Below the pieces are notes generated by a model, which was given only the letters and a program-made list of their open reading frames with translations, had not been told where the DNA came from and made no database searches. Both the position numbers and the translations under genes were made by a program. DNA of 64,000 bases from Pelobates cultripes (Eukaryota; Chordata; Amphibia; Anura; Pelobatidae): positions 102,745,705-102,809,704 of the forward strand of contig OW240921.1 of assembly GCA_933207985.1 (NCBI GenBank), read 5' to 3'. Shown here piece after piece: positions 47,048 to 59,576 of the stretch (position 1 is its first letter; each line of letters opens with the position of its first letter).

Positions 47048-48313
47048 TTTTGTTGTAAAATAAAAAAATATATATATTTTTACTGAACTGATGTCATAAA
47101 TATTCTAAAGACAGATATATTTTTGTTATTTTAGTAAGCACACAAAAATAGAGATTTAATAAAAATTAACACTCTTATTTGTAATTGGGTAATGCAAGAA
47201 TAACCAATATTGTTCAATATTTGGACATTTTGATTGTCAGCATAAATTTAGATTTTGATCTCACAGAAAAGCTAAATTTTGAAATGGCATATTTAATCTA
47301 TCAATTCCTTCAGTGTAATCAAATATTTATTAATGGTTTTGTTTCCTGCTCTGAAAAATGTTTTTTCTAATTTATCTCTACCACCTCTTTTAGTAGTCAA
47401 AAACCATGAATGTACAACTTTTTTTTTTTTTTTTTTGTATAAATACATTTTTTACATTTCCATCCTTTTAGTTTCAAATTATGTTTTCTTGTTATAACAC
47501 AGCTTTTTCTAAAGAAAATGTCTTGAACTTTGTTCGGTCCTCTGAGTATTTGTAAGTTGCTTTAGAAAACTGCAGACACAGCTTGAAAAATCTACCACTG
47601 GCAATGATAGGTTGAATTATGCCCTCTAAGTGCCAACAGATGCCTAGTAAATAGCACCCACAATGCAGAATGTAATCCATGGCATGTGTCCCTGGCTTAT
47701 GCTTCTATGGCAGATTTAGCTCTATTAAATAAGAGTTATAATCTAACTATTCTCTTAACCAGACTATATCAGAAACGAACATAATTACCAATATGCCTCC
47801 ATTGAGATTTAGTTTCTTGGATGAATTTTTAATAAGTAGCAATTTTATACGCTATCAAAAATTTTATATTTCCCTGAAAAATTACCACAAATCTTTATAA
47901 AAGCAGAGCTTTATTGTTGTTATTCAATTCTAGAATGTTGTGTACATTTGCACAGTATATGTCTCTAAAGTAATGTTTTACAGCAATTTATGGGGGAGCT
48001 CAAGGTGGATTTCAGAATACAGCAAGGATCATAACATAAAAATGATCTAAGTTTGAACATCCATTTTAATGCTGAATGACCTGGGAGGGTTTAGCTGGTA
48101 GAGAGAGTAGGTAGATCCCTACAGGCGCTTGTCAATTGTGGAAAACATACCATAAATATACACATGGATTTTACCCTTTGTTTATATATTTTCATATACG
48201 TTATCATTCTGCCTTAGAACTGAGAAACACAGGTTCAAATCTCAGTCATGACACCTCATCAGTAAGTGTCCTTTGCTAAGACATCTATTGATATACAGCC
48301 ACACCTCAAATCC
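47048..48313. other. AT-rich spacer
   Basis: T run at 47420-47436. No feature recognised. Confidence 0.5.
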
Positions 48314-48321
48314 TCATAGAT

Positions 48322-48496
48322 CAGGGGTTCTCAATCCAGTCCTCAAGGACCCCCTACCTGTCCAGGATTTAGGGATTACCCTGTTGTGTCTAAAGTGTTT
48401 GTCCTCCTTCCCCCTAAAAACACATTAGACACAGCAGGATAATCCCTAAATCCTGGACAGTTCAGGAGTCCCTGAGGACTGGGTTGAGAACCCCTA
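48322..48496. mobile_element. hAT-type MITE, 175 bp
   Basis: Perfect 8-bp duplication TCATAGAT at 48314-48321 and 48497-48504. Ends CAGGGGTTCTCAATCCAG and CTGGGTTGAGAACCCCTA are an inverted pair, and the inner arms (AGGATTTAGGGATTA) also pair. Too short to code. Confidence 0.92.
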
Positions 48497-48504
48497 TCAT
48501 AGAT

Positions 48505-49015
48505 TGTAAACTCACTTGAGCAGGGCATTCTTCACCTCAAAATATTCATTTTCTATAATTGTTATGCTAATAATAATAATTGGTTTGTATTTTTATTTAT
48601 TTGAGGAGGATGTGAGGGCTATACTATCAGTTCTGTTCTTTCTTATAGAAGTTCTATTCGTCAAGCTTGACAGTGAGAAATACTGTTTTTATTATTCCTT
48701 TAAATGGTTGCTCCAATTGTTCATCACCTCTCTCAAATCTATCTTTAGTTTTCTTCAAATTTTACCATCTATGATTGTAGTAAGGATTTAAGAAGGACCC
48801 TAGTTTTCTGACACAATCAAAAACCTTCATTATGATTTAATATATGCCATCCAATATTTCATTTGTTCTATCTGCTCATTAATTTTCAAGATATCCTTTC
48901 AGATTAATGTAGTCCACTTATTCACTAAAGAAATAAGTCTAAGAGTTAGAAGCTAATTCCACAAATCCAAAATAAAGATATATGAAATTCCTCTTTGTAC
49001 AGATCACTTTGATTT
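48505..49015. other. AT-rich spacer
   Basis: No feature recognised. Confidence 0.5.
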
Positions 49016-49696
49016 TTAACCCCTAACTGCGCATTTAGTGAGCCTAAACGCCTTTTAGGGATTTAGTACGCCCTAACGATTGTGCGCTTCCCTGTGCCTG
49101 CAGACTTGCCTGGACCAGCGATCTGCGGCGATCCCAGTCCGGGCAGACTGCCTTCGAGACTGCCTTTCCATTTCGGCTCTCCAGGGCCATGTGACCGCGG
49201 CGGACATTGCAAATCACATGACCGCAAAGCAGTCTATGAGTGCTCAGGCAGTCCCCCTAATGCCTTAAAAAAAAAAAAAAGGTTAAATTCACACATTACC
49301 ATAGTATATTATACACTATAATATATTATAAATTAATTAAAATACCTGATTAGCATATTATACATGTATAATATATATATATATATATAGATTTTAATAA
49401 GTCTATTTTGGTATTAATCTATATATTAATACCAAAATACACTTAGAATTAAATTATATATGTATTTTTTTATGTATCATATCTTAATCAGATGATTTAA
49501 TTAACTTATACATACATTAATAAATTATATACATAAAATAAAAACATTTACAAAATATGTCATATCATAAGCATATTTTGATATATATATATATATAATT
49601 ATATAATACCAGTAGAGAGTCTTTCAAGGTAAACTTCATCTGTTGCTTTATTGAGCAATTACAAATTCACACAACGTCTGTAAAAGATATATATTG

Positions 49697-52600
49697 GAAG
49701 GCGGAGCCTGATGTTGTGGGAGGGGTTACCCGGCTATTTAAACTCAGGCCCACTACACCACAGGGCTGATGCTGCCGGGTTCATTTCTACTTCCGGTTCA
49801 AAGGTCATCGACGCAGACTGCCTAAAACTCCAAACAAGCTGGTCTGGGCCTACTGTGGCTCCCATGCTGATCGGACCAAGTTCTCTCTGCTCCAACAACT
49901 CCCATCATGCTGTTCCAGCCACACGCGGTCAGAGAATCCTATGCCGATCGGACCAAGTTCTCCCTGCTCCAACATCTCCCATCACGCTGTTCCATCCACA
50001 CGCGGTCAGAGACCACTCACCTCCTCTCCAGAATTGGCCATTCGTTCCCGCTGGCACTATGAGACCTCTTCCCGGGCCTTTTTCCTGGACCAAACCTCCG
50101 TATCCGCTGAGTACTTTCCAGCCGCATAGCTGACCTTTCACCTCACCGCAGCTTCAGGGTCAATTTGTTTGCTTCCTGTATCAGTCAAATCCACGAACCG
50201 TGAGTCTGCCCAAACGGGCACTATTGTTCACACGTTTACGTCCTTACATACCGTCCATTCGGGACTTTTTCCCCGTTCAGGACTTAAGTCAGTTCGTCTA
50301 CTCCTGCCTGCTCTTTGTTCCATTCCCATTTCATTAGTTTCCTTTCTTCCAATTTCTACCGAACTAGTCTCCAATCTATCTCAGTTACATGCTGCCATCT
50401 AGCGGCCACTACAATCATAGTACCCATTCGTTAGTTTTACACTGTTCTCTGATACATGTAATGTTCATTTGAAATGTAATTAGCCTGCTACTAATTGTCC
50501 TTACATGCCCCCTGTAGTTCGGTTATGTTTGCTATGTTTCTTGTTATTATTTACGATTGTGCACAGATATTGTCAGTTTCCCATTACTAGTTCAGCTCTG
50601 GTACGCATTTAATATTCACTACGTATATAGCATTTCCATCATATATTGCAATGTCTTATTCTATCACTTATGGACTTAGTACTGTTGTGAGGCAGTCATC
50701 ACGTTCACAATTGTTACCATGTCTTATGGCCAATCTGTATACTTGCTCCCATGATAGGTATTTTACTTATTTGGAGCACAACCACCTATTCGCTAAACCT
50801 TTTTAGTAACACGCCACACTCCTATGTTCAGTATATGGATCGGCATGTTCCCTGGTACAAACCCTAGAGTACCAGGCTTTACCATATCATCATACGATCC
50901 CCTTGACTCTACGTCAAATAATCACGTATTATGCACTAAAGATTATTTTCTCATCGCTGTTATTTTCTACTCAATCAAATTCATCATCCTAACCAACACT
51001 TTCTATTTAGGCATGGCTTCACTAAACCTACATCAACTCCACCCTAACTGTTCTATGTTACATCAGCCAACGCTGGCACGCAATTCCTCTGCCAGGCCAT
51101 ACACAGGCCCACGCCCGGGGATCCTTAATTCCCCACACATACACCCCCTTCCCATGCTATCACGACCATATAATTAAATATTCTAAGTCCTAGCAGGATA
51201 GCTCAAACTACCCTCATAGCTTGGTATTTCATATCACCCTATACGTATTTTAGCTACAGAAGTCACAGGACCAATTAGTGGTCACTTATAACTCTACCTA
51301 TTTTCCATTATTGTCACAGTATCGGTTAAACACTCCCCCACGGTCTCTGGTAGTGGCCTAGGATCCTGACCCTACTCACTTATAGGGATATTTTATTTAT
51401 GTCCTATGAATCTTGTACCCACCATGGTAGGGTCAGAATTCTAATGACTATGTCCTCAGGTTACCTACTCATAGCCCAGCCTCAAGAACAACCACCCCCC
51501 ATGATACAAGCGTATTTTCATTCATAGTAAGTCAAGCCCCATTCCAGTTTCAACTGGCCTCCGACCATAATTTTCCCTTTAGGTTCTCCAGTATCTCATT
51601 CCTCTGGCAATAAAACCTCATTCTACCCCAAGCAAGGTACATTTACCCACCTCGCTACTACCCATCACCCGTCCCATTCACGGATCGGGTATGTCAACTG
51701 GCGGTCTAGTTCCCAGCTAAGTCAATAACTAGCCTCATCATTATCAATTCCATGAGGGCAACACCCATCTTCATCCGCATATCGGCCCCTCGGCCCAACA
51801 AATAGCTAACGCCTCACATCAACCTTTCCAGGTTACCAGTAAAGGCCTCACCCAGCACGGCCTCTTATATTGACTCTTTTTTACAGTCCCCAAGAGGCCA
51901 ACGTTCCCGCCACATTTTTCAGTGGCCCTTGCCCACTAGGCCAAATCATAGGTACAGCCTCTCTCAGCCACTTGGCATTAAGGACCTCACCCTCCTGGTA
52001 GTTGAGATAAATTCTTCACCTTTAGCTTTAGCTAGAGCCAGTTGGCACAGAATCACACTATTATTTGTTGTGCTCACCCCACTCCTATTTGGGTCTCAGC
52101 GTGTCTCTAATCCCAGAACAAGACAGGGACCTCACTGCCCCGTACCCCATCCTGATTTCCCACCCCGGCTGGGCCTAGCACCTCTGCAGACTATCTGGAG
52201 CCTACTAACCCTAGTTCCCCAGATTCCTGTACCATCCTAAAATTAACAAGCTGTACTACGGCATTTAGGGATTCCATTCCCGGCCACAGCTCGCAAACCG
52301 AACTATATAAACTTCTGCTCAAATTACCAGTACACCTCAGCAAGGCACTAGCTTGCAGTCAGGGAATCTGGATAACTACAATGAAGTCAAGCAGTTGATA
52401 TCCACTCTACTTGCCTCCATACAAAACATCAACGATGGACTAGAGAGACTGGAATCTCCACAGGCACTGACGCACGGCCCAGCCACAGGGCTCCTAAATC
52501 CCTCTCATGGTTATGTTAACCCTTCAAATCCTGCCCCTAGCACATCTGTTTACATTGTCACTCCCGCGTACTTCGTGTCCCCGACCAAACGCAAAGACAT

Positions 52601-53690
52601 CTGGAAGGGTTAGTTCCATCTCCTTACTGATTGCCTCCCACAGTGTCTTAGCGTACAAGTCTTACTACTACTACGATGATCTGTCCGTCGTTCTATAGAC
52701 CAGAATCCCAGACTCAATCAGAAACTCACTATCCCAGAATTCATTCTGGATTTCAGTCTTTTTGTGACGTAAGTGATTCTACTTCTCCTCACCATAGAGA
52801 AGGTTTTCATTGACAACCTGGAGCTTTACCTCCAAGCACACCATTCCCGTCACTTAGTCGACTTCTACATCAAAGTTTTCACACACCATTTCCACACAGG
52901 TCTGGTCACACTCCCGTCCGGTATTCATGAGTGTCAGAACCTTCAGTCCGCATTAATAGACTCCACAACACAATCACGTTGCTTAAGAAGGTATTTGACA
53001 ACCCATATTAATCACCCACCCCTAGCCTCAACTCATTGATTTTCTCTAAGGAACTCTCCCCGCACTATGTCATAGGGGATGACCAGAGTTTGGGTGGGCA
53101 AGACAGACGCCATCATGACACTAGACGCCATCGTCACACTCCTCTCCTTTTTGCCCCCTCAATTTAAAACTCTCTTAGCACTACAAAACTTTACCTGACC
53201 GGAATACAACACCATATCTTATGTGCCTATCCTAGTACCAAACAGTTCACATCCTCTTACTATGTGATGAACGTACGGGGATAAGGTACTATCCTACAGA
53301 CAATAAGGTGCCTGGTCAAAATGCAGACCTTTACAGGATATCACTCACTGGACTAAACCTCAATATTTACACTGCTGGGCAAACCATGCTAGAACTAAAT
53401 TCATAATGTATCTCAGAACACTCTAAGCTAGGTGGGGACTCAACCGCCTTTTCGGGACATTTGTTCAGAATCGGGGCAGCATCAGCTGCTTCTAGACAAA
53501 TGTCCCTGCTCACATCATAAACATTAGGATGCTGGAAATCGGCAGTGTATTACTAGATACATACCACAAACAGAGCTAGACTTGAGTAGAGATATGTAAA
53601 GTTATTTTATTAAATTTTTGCCCTCTTTTATTACAGGCCTACCCGATACGTCGGTTTCGGCACACCACAACCGATTTGCTCATATATCTA
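49697..53690 (+). mobile_element. DIRS-order copy 2, internally deleted
   Basis: Same family as copies 1 and 3. The 5' region (TTGTGGGAGGGGTTACCCGG near 49714) resembles the copy 3 start. A long leader follows to about 52350. At 53634-53680 the 3' end reads GGCCTACCCGATACGTCGG and CGGCACACCACAACCG. Coding remnants are described separately. The 49600-49696 segment just upstream is unassigned. Confidence 0.75.
52353..53600 (+). pseudogene. gag / RT start / YR remnants of DIRS copy 2
   Basis: gag remnant: ASIQNINDGLERLES near 52405-52445 and QKLTIPEFILDF near 52718-52755, matching copy 3 gag. At about 52841 the sequence jumps to the RT N-terminus (SRHLVDFYIKVFTHHFHTG), so the zinc-binding part is deleted. 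From about 53040-53170 it jumps again to the recombinase, LYLTGIQHH near 53190, with most of RT and all RNase H missing. The recombinase C-terminal box SGHLFRIGAASAAS near 53455-53500 keeps the H-x-x-R pair, and SAVYY near 53550 is the likely Tyr region, but stops interrupt it. Confidence 0.8.
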
Positions 53691-53972
53691 ACTTATCATA
53701 GATACGGCTTTGGTCCCTACAAATATATATATATATATATATATATTTATTACAAATACAAAAAATAGCTTGTGTTTAACAATGTCTCACGAGTATAACA
53801 GTACCCCATATGTACAGGTTTTACTGTGTTTTTGAAAGTTACAGGGTTAAATATAGGGCTTGTAAATTACATTTTCTGGACTTTCTGCCTGGGTTGTCAG
53901 GAAGGTTCCTTGAATTATAATTAATACAAATTACTCATTTATGTAAAATTAATAGATAAATATACACGTCAA

Positions 53973-54020
<48 letters not shown>

Positions 54021-54084
54021 TACATATGCATGCACACACACACACCCATGTACATACATACACACATAACACAAAAGGCTATGT

Positions 54085-54237
54085 ATATGTAGAAAGGCCA
54101 TTAGGCCTGAATTTGTGGGAGGAGTAAGTCCCCTACTTAAATTCCCAGCCCCTACTCACCTCTGCCGGTTCAGTTGATTGTCCCCACCCACCTACACCCT
54201 GTTATCATTACATTCTCCCTGGTGGGCTCTCTTTACA
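54085..54237 (+). mobile_element. Second DIRS family 1 terminal fragment, inside element C
   Basis: Begins GGCCATTAGGCCTGAATTTG and GTGGGAGGAG, like the 5' end of copy 3, and ends near CCCTGGTGGGCTCTCTTTAC, like the joint region at 45480-45500. It lies between two inverted halves of element C (about 53765-53915 and 54240-54420), so it sits in the loop of a large foldback. Confidence 0.55.
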
Positions 54238-54844
54238 AGTTGTCAAGGAACCTGCCTGACAACCCAGGCAGAAAGTCCAGAAAATGTAATTTAAAAGCCC
54301 TATATTTAACCCTGTAACTTTCAAAACACAGTAAAACCTGTACATATGGAGTACTGTTATACTCGTGAGACATTGTTAAACACAAATATGAGTGTTTTAG
54401 AACACTAAATCTTGTAATAATGGCATTACAATGATGGCAAACAGAAATGTGAAGACCCTGTAACTTTCCAAAATCCCATAAAACCTTGACAGGAGGGTAC
54501 TGTTTTACTTGTGAGACATCGCTGAACACAAATGAGTGTTTTAGAGTAGTAAAACTTATAATGACATTGATATCATCAGTGAAAGAGCATTTACTTTCGT
54601 AAAAAATTGAAAAACTAATGTAAACGCTAATTGTATCCAGTGTTTGTGACTAAGTGGCTTCTAAAAAAGACTGGACATTTTGAATACCTTGGGTTGTCTA
54701 CTTTTGCAAATGGTATGCCATGATGGGGGTATTTCTCATTCCTGAGTTGCTGTACAGTCTCAAATACACCATAACCAATGTGGCAAATTTCAATGTGTAA
54801 ATAATGAACTGGGCAAGCTCTATATTTAACCCTGTAACTTTTCA

Positions 54845-55205
54845 AAACCAAATAAAGCATTTGGTGGGGATTATTCAACTCACGCCTGGCACATAGTGGT
54901 TTGTCTGCTCTTAAAATTGTAAGTACATCTCCTATCACTTTGTGAACTTGCATATATAGAGAGCACTATGGGCCTTTTTTTCCTTTTATTACATATGACC
55001 TGCTCTGCAATTACCATTAGAGTAAGTTTAAATACCTTTTTGCCATTTTTTAATATTTAGTTCATTTATCTGTTCTATTTGGTGCACCCTGTATCCGTTG
55101 TTCTGTCTTTCCAGTTTTTTGAAGGGTGTGAGGATTACCCTTCCTTTCAGGTGTGCAGCCTCTTTCCCTATTGTGATCAGTTTGGCAGCGCTGTTCAACT
55201 CCTTT
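54845..55205. mobile_element. Unclassified ~360-bp insert in element C
   Basis: Non-homologous to elements A and B, where the flanking words (CCCTGTAACTTT then GCCTTATATCTGACCC) are close together. Contains GGTGGGGATTATTCAACTC near 54862. No TSD identified. Confidence 0.4.
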
Positions 55206-55622
55206 TTTAAGCCTTATATCTGACCCTGTAACTTTCCAAAACTCCATAAAACCTGTACATGGGGGGTACTGTTGTACTTGTAAGACATCACTGAACACAA
55301 ATATGTGTATTTTATTGCATCAAAAGCTAACAGTGTTATGACATTAATAATTAAAATACCATGCAGAACCTATAACAAAATATCTTAATTTCTCAAAGTT
55401 CTTTAATTTTTATTCATATTAAATTATGTTTTAAATATAAATATTCTGATATGAAATTGAAGCCCAGTTTCTGCTGAACAAAATTATATATAAGTGTGGG
55501 TGTACTTACTGTGAATGAGGTACATTAAGTTAAACCAACATACAGCGCAAATTCCAGGTATTGTTTTGATTAGAACATGTAAAATTGACTCCATCCTTAA
55601 GGGGTTAATAGTATTGTTTTAA

Positions 55623-55777
55623 CCCCTTAAGGACCACTGACAGTTCAGGATATCATCAGAAAAAATCCCCTTGAGGACCTATGAGGACATTGGAAAAGTA
55701 ATATTTACTTACCCAGTCGCCCCAGTTCCCCCGCCAGCGATCAGCGTTGCTCCCGGTCTGGGAGGACTGCCTGACAG
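55623..55777 (+). mobile_element. piggyBac-like element D, left-end fragment
   Basis: TTAA at 55619-55622 then CCCCTTAAGGACCACTG. Lies ten bases after the right TTAA of element C. Similarity to the left ends of A-C is lost near 55777, where a different repeat begins. Confidence 0.6.
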
Positions 55778-55925
55778 CTAGAGATGTGCATGGGGAAAAT
55801 ATTCAGTTCGTCATTCTGAAATTCGGGACTTTGGCACTTCGGTTCCGCACTTTAGAACTTCTTCACTTCGGTACTTCAGCACTTCGACACTTTGGAACTT
55901 CGGAATTTCAGAACTTGGGATGTTC
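55778..55925 (+). repeat. TTCGG-type degenerate minisatellite
   Basis: Irregular array of words such as GGCACTTCGG, GGAACTTCGG and GCACTTCGACACTTTGG, period about 9-10 nt. Same word set as at 30301-30480. Confidence 0.7.
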
Positions 55926-55974
55926 TCTTGCAGCCTGTGGCTGCTCACTGTTAAAAAAAAAACAAAAAACCTGT

Positions 55975-56560
55975 GCCCCCCCTCCCGAGCCCTCACCCCT
56001 GTCTCGCAAGTGGGGGCTTTTAAACTGAAAGGGGACCTAGTGCCCCCCCCCGGCCCCAACCTCTGAGCGGTGGGTGGGGGCCCTAAATTACTACAAGAGG
56101 GGACCTGTTGTCCTTCCCCCAGCCCCCACCCCTTAGCAGTGAGTGGGGGCCCTAAAATAAAATAAAGGGTGGGGGAACCTATTGCCCTCCCCTGGCCCCC
56201 ACACCTGAGCGGTGGGTGGGGGCCCTAAATTACTTCAAGGGGGGGACCTATTATCCTCCCACCGGGCCCCCACCCCTGAGGAGTGAGAGGAGGCCTTAAA
56301 ATAAAATAAAAGGAGGGGGACCTATTGTCCCCCCTCCCAGCCCCCACACCTGAGCGGTGGGTGAGTGCCCTAAAGTAAAATAAAAATGAGCGGTGGGTGG
56401 GGGCCCTAAATTACTTGAATGGGGTGGATCTATTGTCCTCCCCCTGGCCCCCACCCCTGAGCAGTGGGGGCCCTAAAGTAAAATAAAGTGGGGGGAACCT
56501 ATTGTCCTCCCCCTGGCCCCCATCTCTGAGCTTGTGTGGGTGCCCTAAATAAAAATGCTA
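55975..56560. repeat. Minisatellite of ~70-bp hairpin-forming units
   Basis: Seven to eight imperfect units built on GAGCGGTGGGTGGGGGCCC, TAAATTACTTCAAGGGG and CCTATTGTCCTCCCCC. GGGGGCCC and GGCCCCCA blocks alternate, so successive parts of a unit can pair. Some units replace TTACTTCAA with AAATAAAAT. Confidence 0.85.
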
Positions 56561-56970
56561 CACTCTGAGGTGACTAGGGGTCCCCAATACCCTAGTTACC
56601 CCCTCCCCAAAAATGTTTAAATGCCTACCTACCCCCTCTCCCTAAAAATATTGATGGGGGGAACAATGACTAAGTACCTGTGAAAAAAAAAAAAAGAAAT
56701 AAAACTTGCCATTTGATTTCTTCTTTTTTCTAAAATCTTCTCTTTTCAGCCCCAGAAAAGGCCAAATAAAAAACCATAATTACACGCTGTGTAATTTGAC
56801 TCATAACTCTCTGGTTAATTTCAATCAACCAATCAGAGTGCTGTGACAGGTAAATGTAGAGACTTACCTGTTAGTCTCTTCATTTACCTGTGAGAGCACT
56901 GATTGGATGGCTTAAACCAACCAACGTGCTCTGAGCCTAATTGCACAGTGGTGCAAGGAAACCATATCTA
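56561..56970. other. Spacer
   Basis: Short A runs. A near-inverted pair (CCAATCAGAGTGCTGTGACAGG and a CCTGTGAGAGCACTGATTGG-type block) at about 56829-56905 could be the ends of a small foldback. No gene. Confidence 0.4.
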
Positions 56971-56975
56971 AAACC

Positions 56976-57489
56976 TGTCAGGGTTCCCACCGTAACTTCT
57001 GGAGTGCCAGGTGAGGTCACCCCAGGAGTGCCCAGTAGCGGATGTGAACCTGGGTACCTTGCAGTCCTGGAGCTGCAATGTTACCTCTAAGCCACTATTC
57101 AGCTTCAGTAGGTCAGTATATAGCCCTGTCTTGTATACACCTGATATTGATGGTCTAATTAGCCAGGTATATAAACCTGCCTCTCCCAGCAGGGTCAGTT
57201 CCTTGACTCTGGTGACTGTATTGCTGTTTTGTGTGCTCCAGTTTGCTCCTGACCTTGGCTTGTTGTTTTGTTTATTCTGATTTCTGGCATCCTCTGACCT
57301 TTGGCTTCCCACGACGATTCTCCTGCTTTATCCGTTCCTGTACTGCGACTTGGAGAATTATCCTGCAGAGCCCCCATGCACCGACTCACAGGCCAGGTGA
57401 ATTTACCTGACCACCTCGGCCTGTGTTTACTTGCAAGGGTGAGCATATATCTCTGCCTGCTGGACTCCCAACTCAGGTAAGCCCTGACA
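56976..57489 (+). mobile_element. Solo LTR, 514 bp, with perfect 5-bp target duplication
   Basis: Starts TGTCAGGG and ends CCCTGACA, a perfect inverted pair. AAACC flanks both sides (56971-56975 and 57490-57494). TATATAAA at 57168-57175 marks a promoter and fixes plus orientation. The duplication is intact, so a full element inserted here and lost its interior by LTR-LTR recombination. Confidence 0.92.
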
Positions 57490-57494
57490 AAACC

Positions 57495-59514
57495 AGTTTG
57501 AAAAAGTGGCAGGACTTTTGTATGCAACCGTTGCCCCCTTATAACCCAGCATGTAAGACAAAATGGTCCATTCTCTTTCAATAAGAGGGAGGATGCTCCA
57601 ATATTTTTATACAATAAAGCATTTTCTACACCAACTACATCTAATTGGAACACTATCCCCATTGGTAATAACAACTGGAGCCTTTTCTTTTGTACAATTA
57701 AGTAACTGGAACCACAAAAACACAACTTGAAAAGTCCACAAGAAAGACATTATGTGATTATTATTACATTTTGTATGCAAACCATTACTAAACTGTTGGA
57801 CCTATTAGCAGGGAATCAGTCAAGTGTACTCCTGCCATCATAACTACTACAACAGCCTTTTCTGGTTATGATGTTTAGAATAACCCTTTTCTACAAATTG
57901 TTTTAGAGTTTAGAGTATCCCTTTAATTTTGGACATTTATCTGTCAATTTCTGATGTTAAAAACAACTTCATTTATAATTAATTGCATTTACAATTTGTA
58001 AAAAAAAAAAACATATTTAACTTGAGGGCTAACAATTACCCTTGAAAACCCAATGTCACACTTTAACAAGAGGATGCATTAATACAGGGATACAGATAAT
58101 CTTTATTAAGATCGCTTGGGTGTATGAATTATGCAGAAACAAACCACACAAGTAGAATATGAATTCTATTCTCTGTACATTTAAGTGAAGCAGAGCTGTA
58201 GACTTTAATCAATATGCTGTTAGAATTTTCCTTTAAGCTTATGGGTTTGTTCACCTAAAACCTTTCTCTTGGGCGAGCATGTCCTTCAAAAGATGATTGA
58301 TTCATTACAGCAGAGTTTGAACTGTGTCATAATAAATGCTTGGCCAACGGGGATGCTGTCCAATAATCCCATAGCTTCAAACACAGATGCATGCATTTTG
58401 GCATCTTCCTAGAGTTAAAACTTGGCTTATTTTTATGGAACATTGCCATTTTTTTAACTTATCTCTTTCCATTCTTAATAGATGTGAAGAATTGTCATAG
58501 AAATTACTTTCACATAGCCATCCAGGAGAAACGTCTGATATATAGGGAGTAATAAATAAGACAGCTTCTAGTAGAAATTATTCTTTTGAACTTCTGTTAG
58601 TTATTTATAGTGATCAGCAATGCTCCTGCTTAATATGCCCATTATTTGACCTCACATAATTCAGTTTGATGCGATAAGGCAAATTACTTTACCTCTGGTA
58701 ATTTCGAGATTTATTATTCCAGAGGTGATGACCCTAGATAGTGTTGTGATGCTTCCTAACAGCACACTTTGTCCAAAATGTACTGTATTGGGTTTTGAGA
58801 TAAAGCACCTAAAAAGATTTGAAGGTCTGTTGTGTTTTGTAAAGATCAGTCTTGATCTTAGACAAATAGATTGAAGAACCCTCAACCACAGAGAAGCTCC
58901 AAACTTTGAAAAGAAAGTTTGAAGGATTTTCGAGGACAAGTTACATGCTAATTATTAATACACAGATTTATATCAATTTCTAACTAATTTAAATATATAC
59001 AGTATTTATCCAAGTTTTTATTTCATATTTGTGTCTACCAACTATGACTTTCAGTTTCTCTCTGAATCTCTCAGCTTTTTACTTGTGTTTCTAAATCCTC
59101 TGCCAGTCCCTTCTTTTGTATATCCCTTGTGACAAAACCCAAAGATATTGTTCAGTCTTACTGTTTTTCTCTGCCCTCTGATTTGTTATGCCTGTCCCCT
59201 TAGACACCACCTGTATCTAACAAAGCTGTACCATACCTATCCATTTAGAAAATTATTATTTAGAAAATTGGTTCTTATCTGCCGTCACATGTTGTAAATG
59301 CAAGTTCCCTAATCTATATTGCTAGCCTTTTTCCTTATGTGCTTCAGAGTTACATGGCCTGTTACCCATTTTTCTTATTTGCATTGCACCAGGTATGAAG
59401 GATACAGGCCTAGTACGGATACAAACCATCCTTTAAGGTAAAATGGAAGCTGTATGCATGTTTGTTTCCTCCTTGTTTAATAATATTGAAAATATTGGCC
59501 TTACCATATACCTT

Positions 59515-59515
<1 letters not shown>
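57495..59515. other. AT-rich spacer
   Basis: Possible T2-type right end near 57915-57933 (GAGTATCCCTTTAA) without a partner. Otherwise nothing recognised, including the 90-codon minus-strand frame at 58661-58939. Confidence 0.4.
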
Positions 59516-59516
<1 letters not shown>

Positions 59517-59573
<57 letters not shown>

Positions 59574-59574
59574 A
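59517..59574 (+). repeat. (AT)n-(GTAT)n microsatellite at the DIRS copy 3 start
   Basis: (AT)n to about 59550 then six GTAT units. The 5' end of copy 3 begins at or in this tract; 45300-45315 shows a similar TATATGTATTAAGGCAA junction, so part of it may belong to the element. Confidence 0.85.
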
Positions 59575-59576
59575 TG

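Larger units (their letters stand above)
49020..55604. mobile_element. piggyBac-like element C, split by DIRS copy 2
   Basis: The left end CCCCTAACTGCGC follows TTAA at 49016-49019. The right end CCATCCTTAAGGGG precedes TTAA at 55605-55608. Left internal sequence to about 49600 and right internal sequence from about 53760 match elements A and B, including repeated AAACCTGTACAT and GTACTGTTTTACT words in both orientations. The interval between is occupied by DIRS copy 2. That both ends belong to one original element is the simplest reading, not proven. Confidence 0.65.

Noticed and set aside
57011..57725. Frames of 89 and 176 codons at and after the solo LTR
   Set aside because: They overlap a clear LTR with target duplication; no domain recognised.
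58661..58939. 92-codon minus-strand frame
   Set aside because: No domain, no splice or promoter context, lies in AT-rich spacer.
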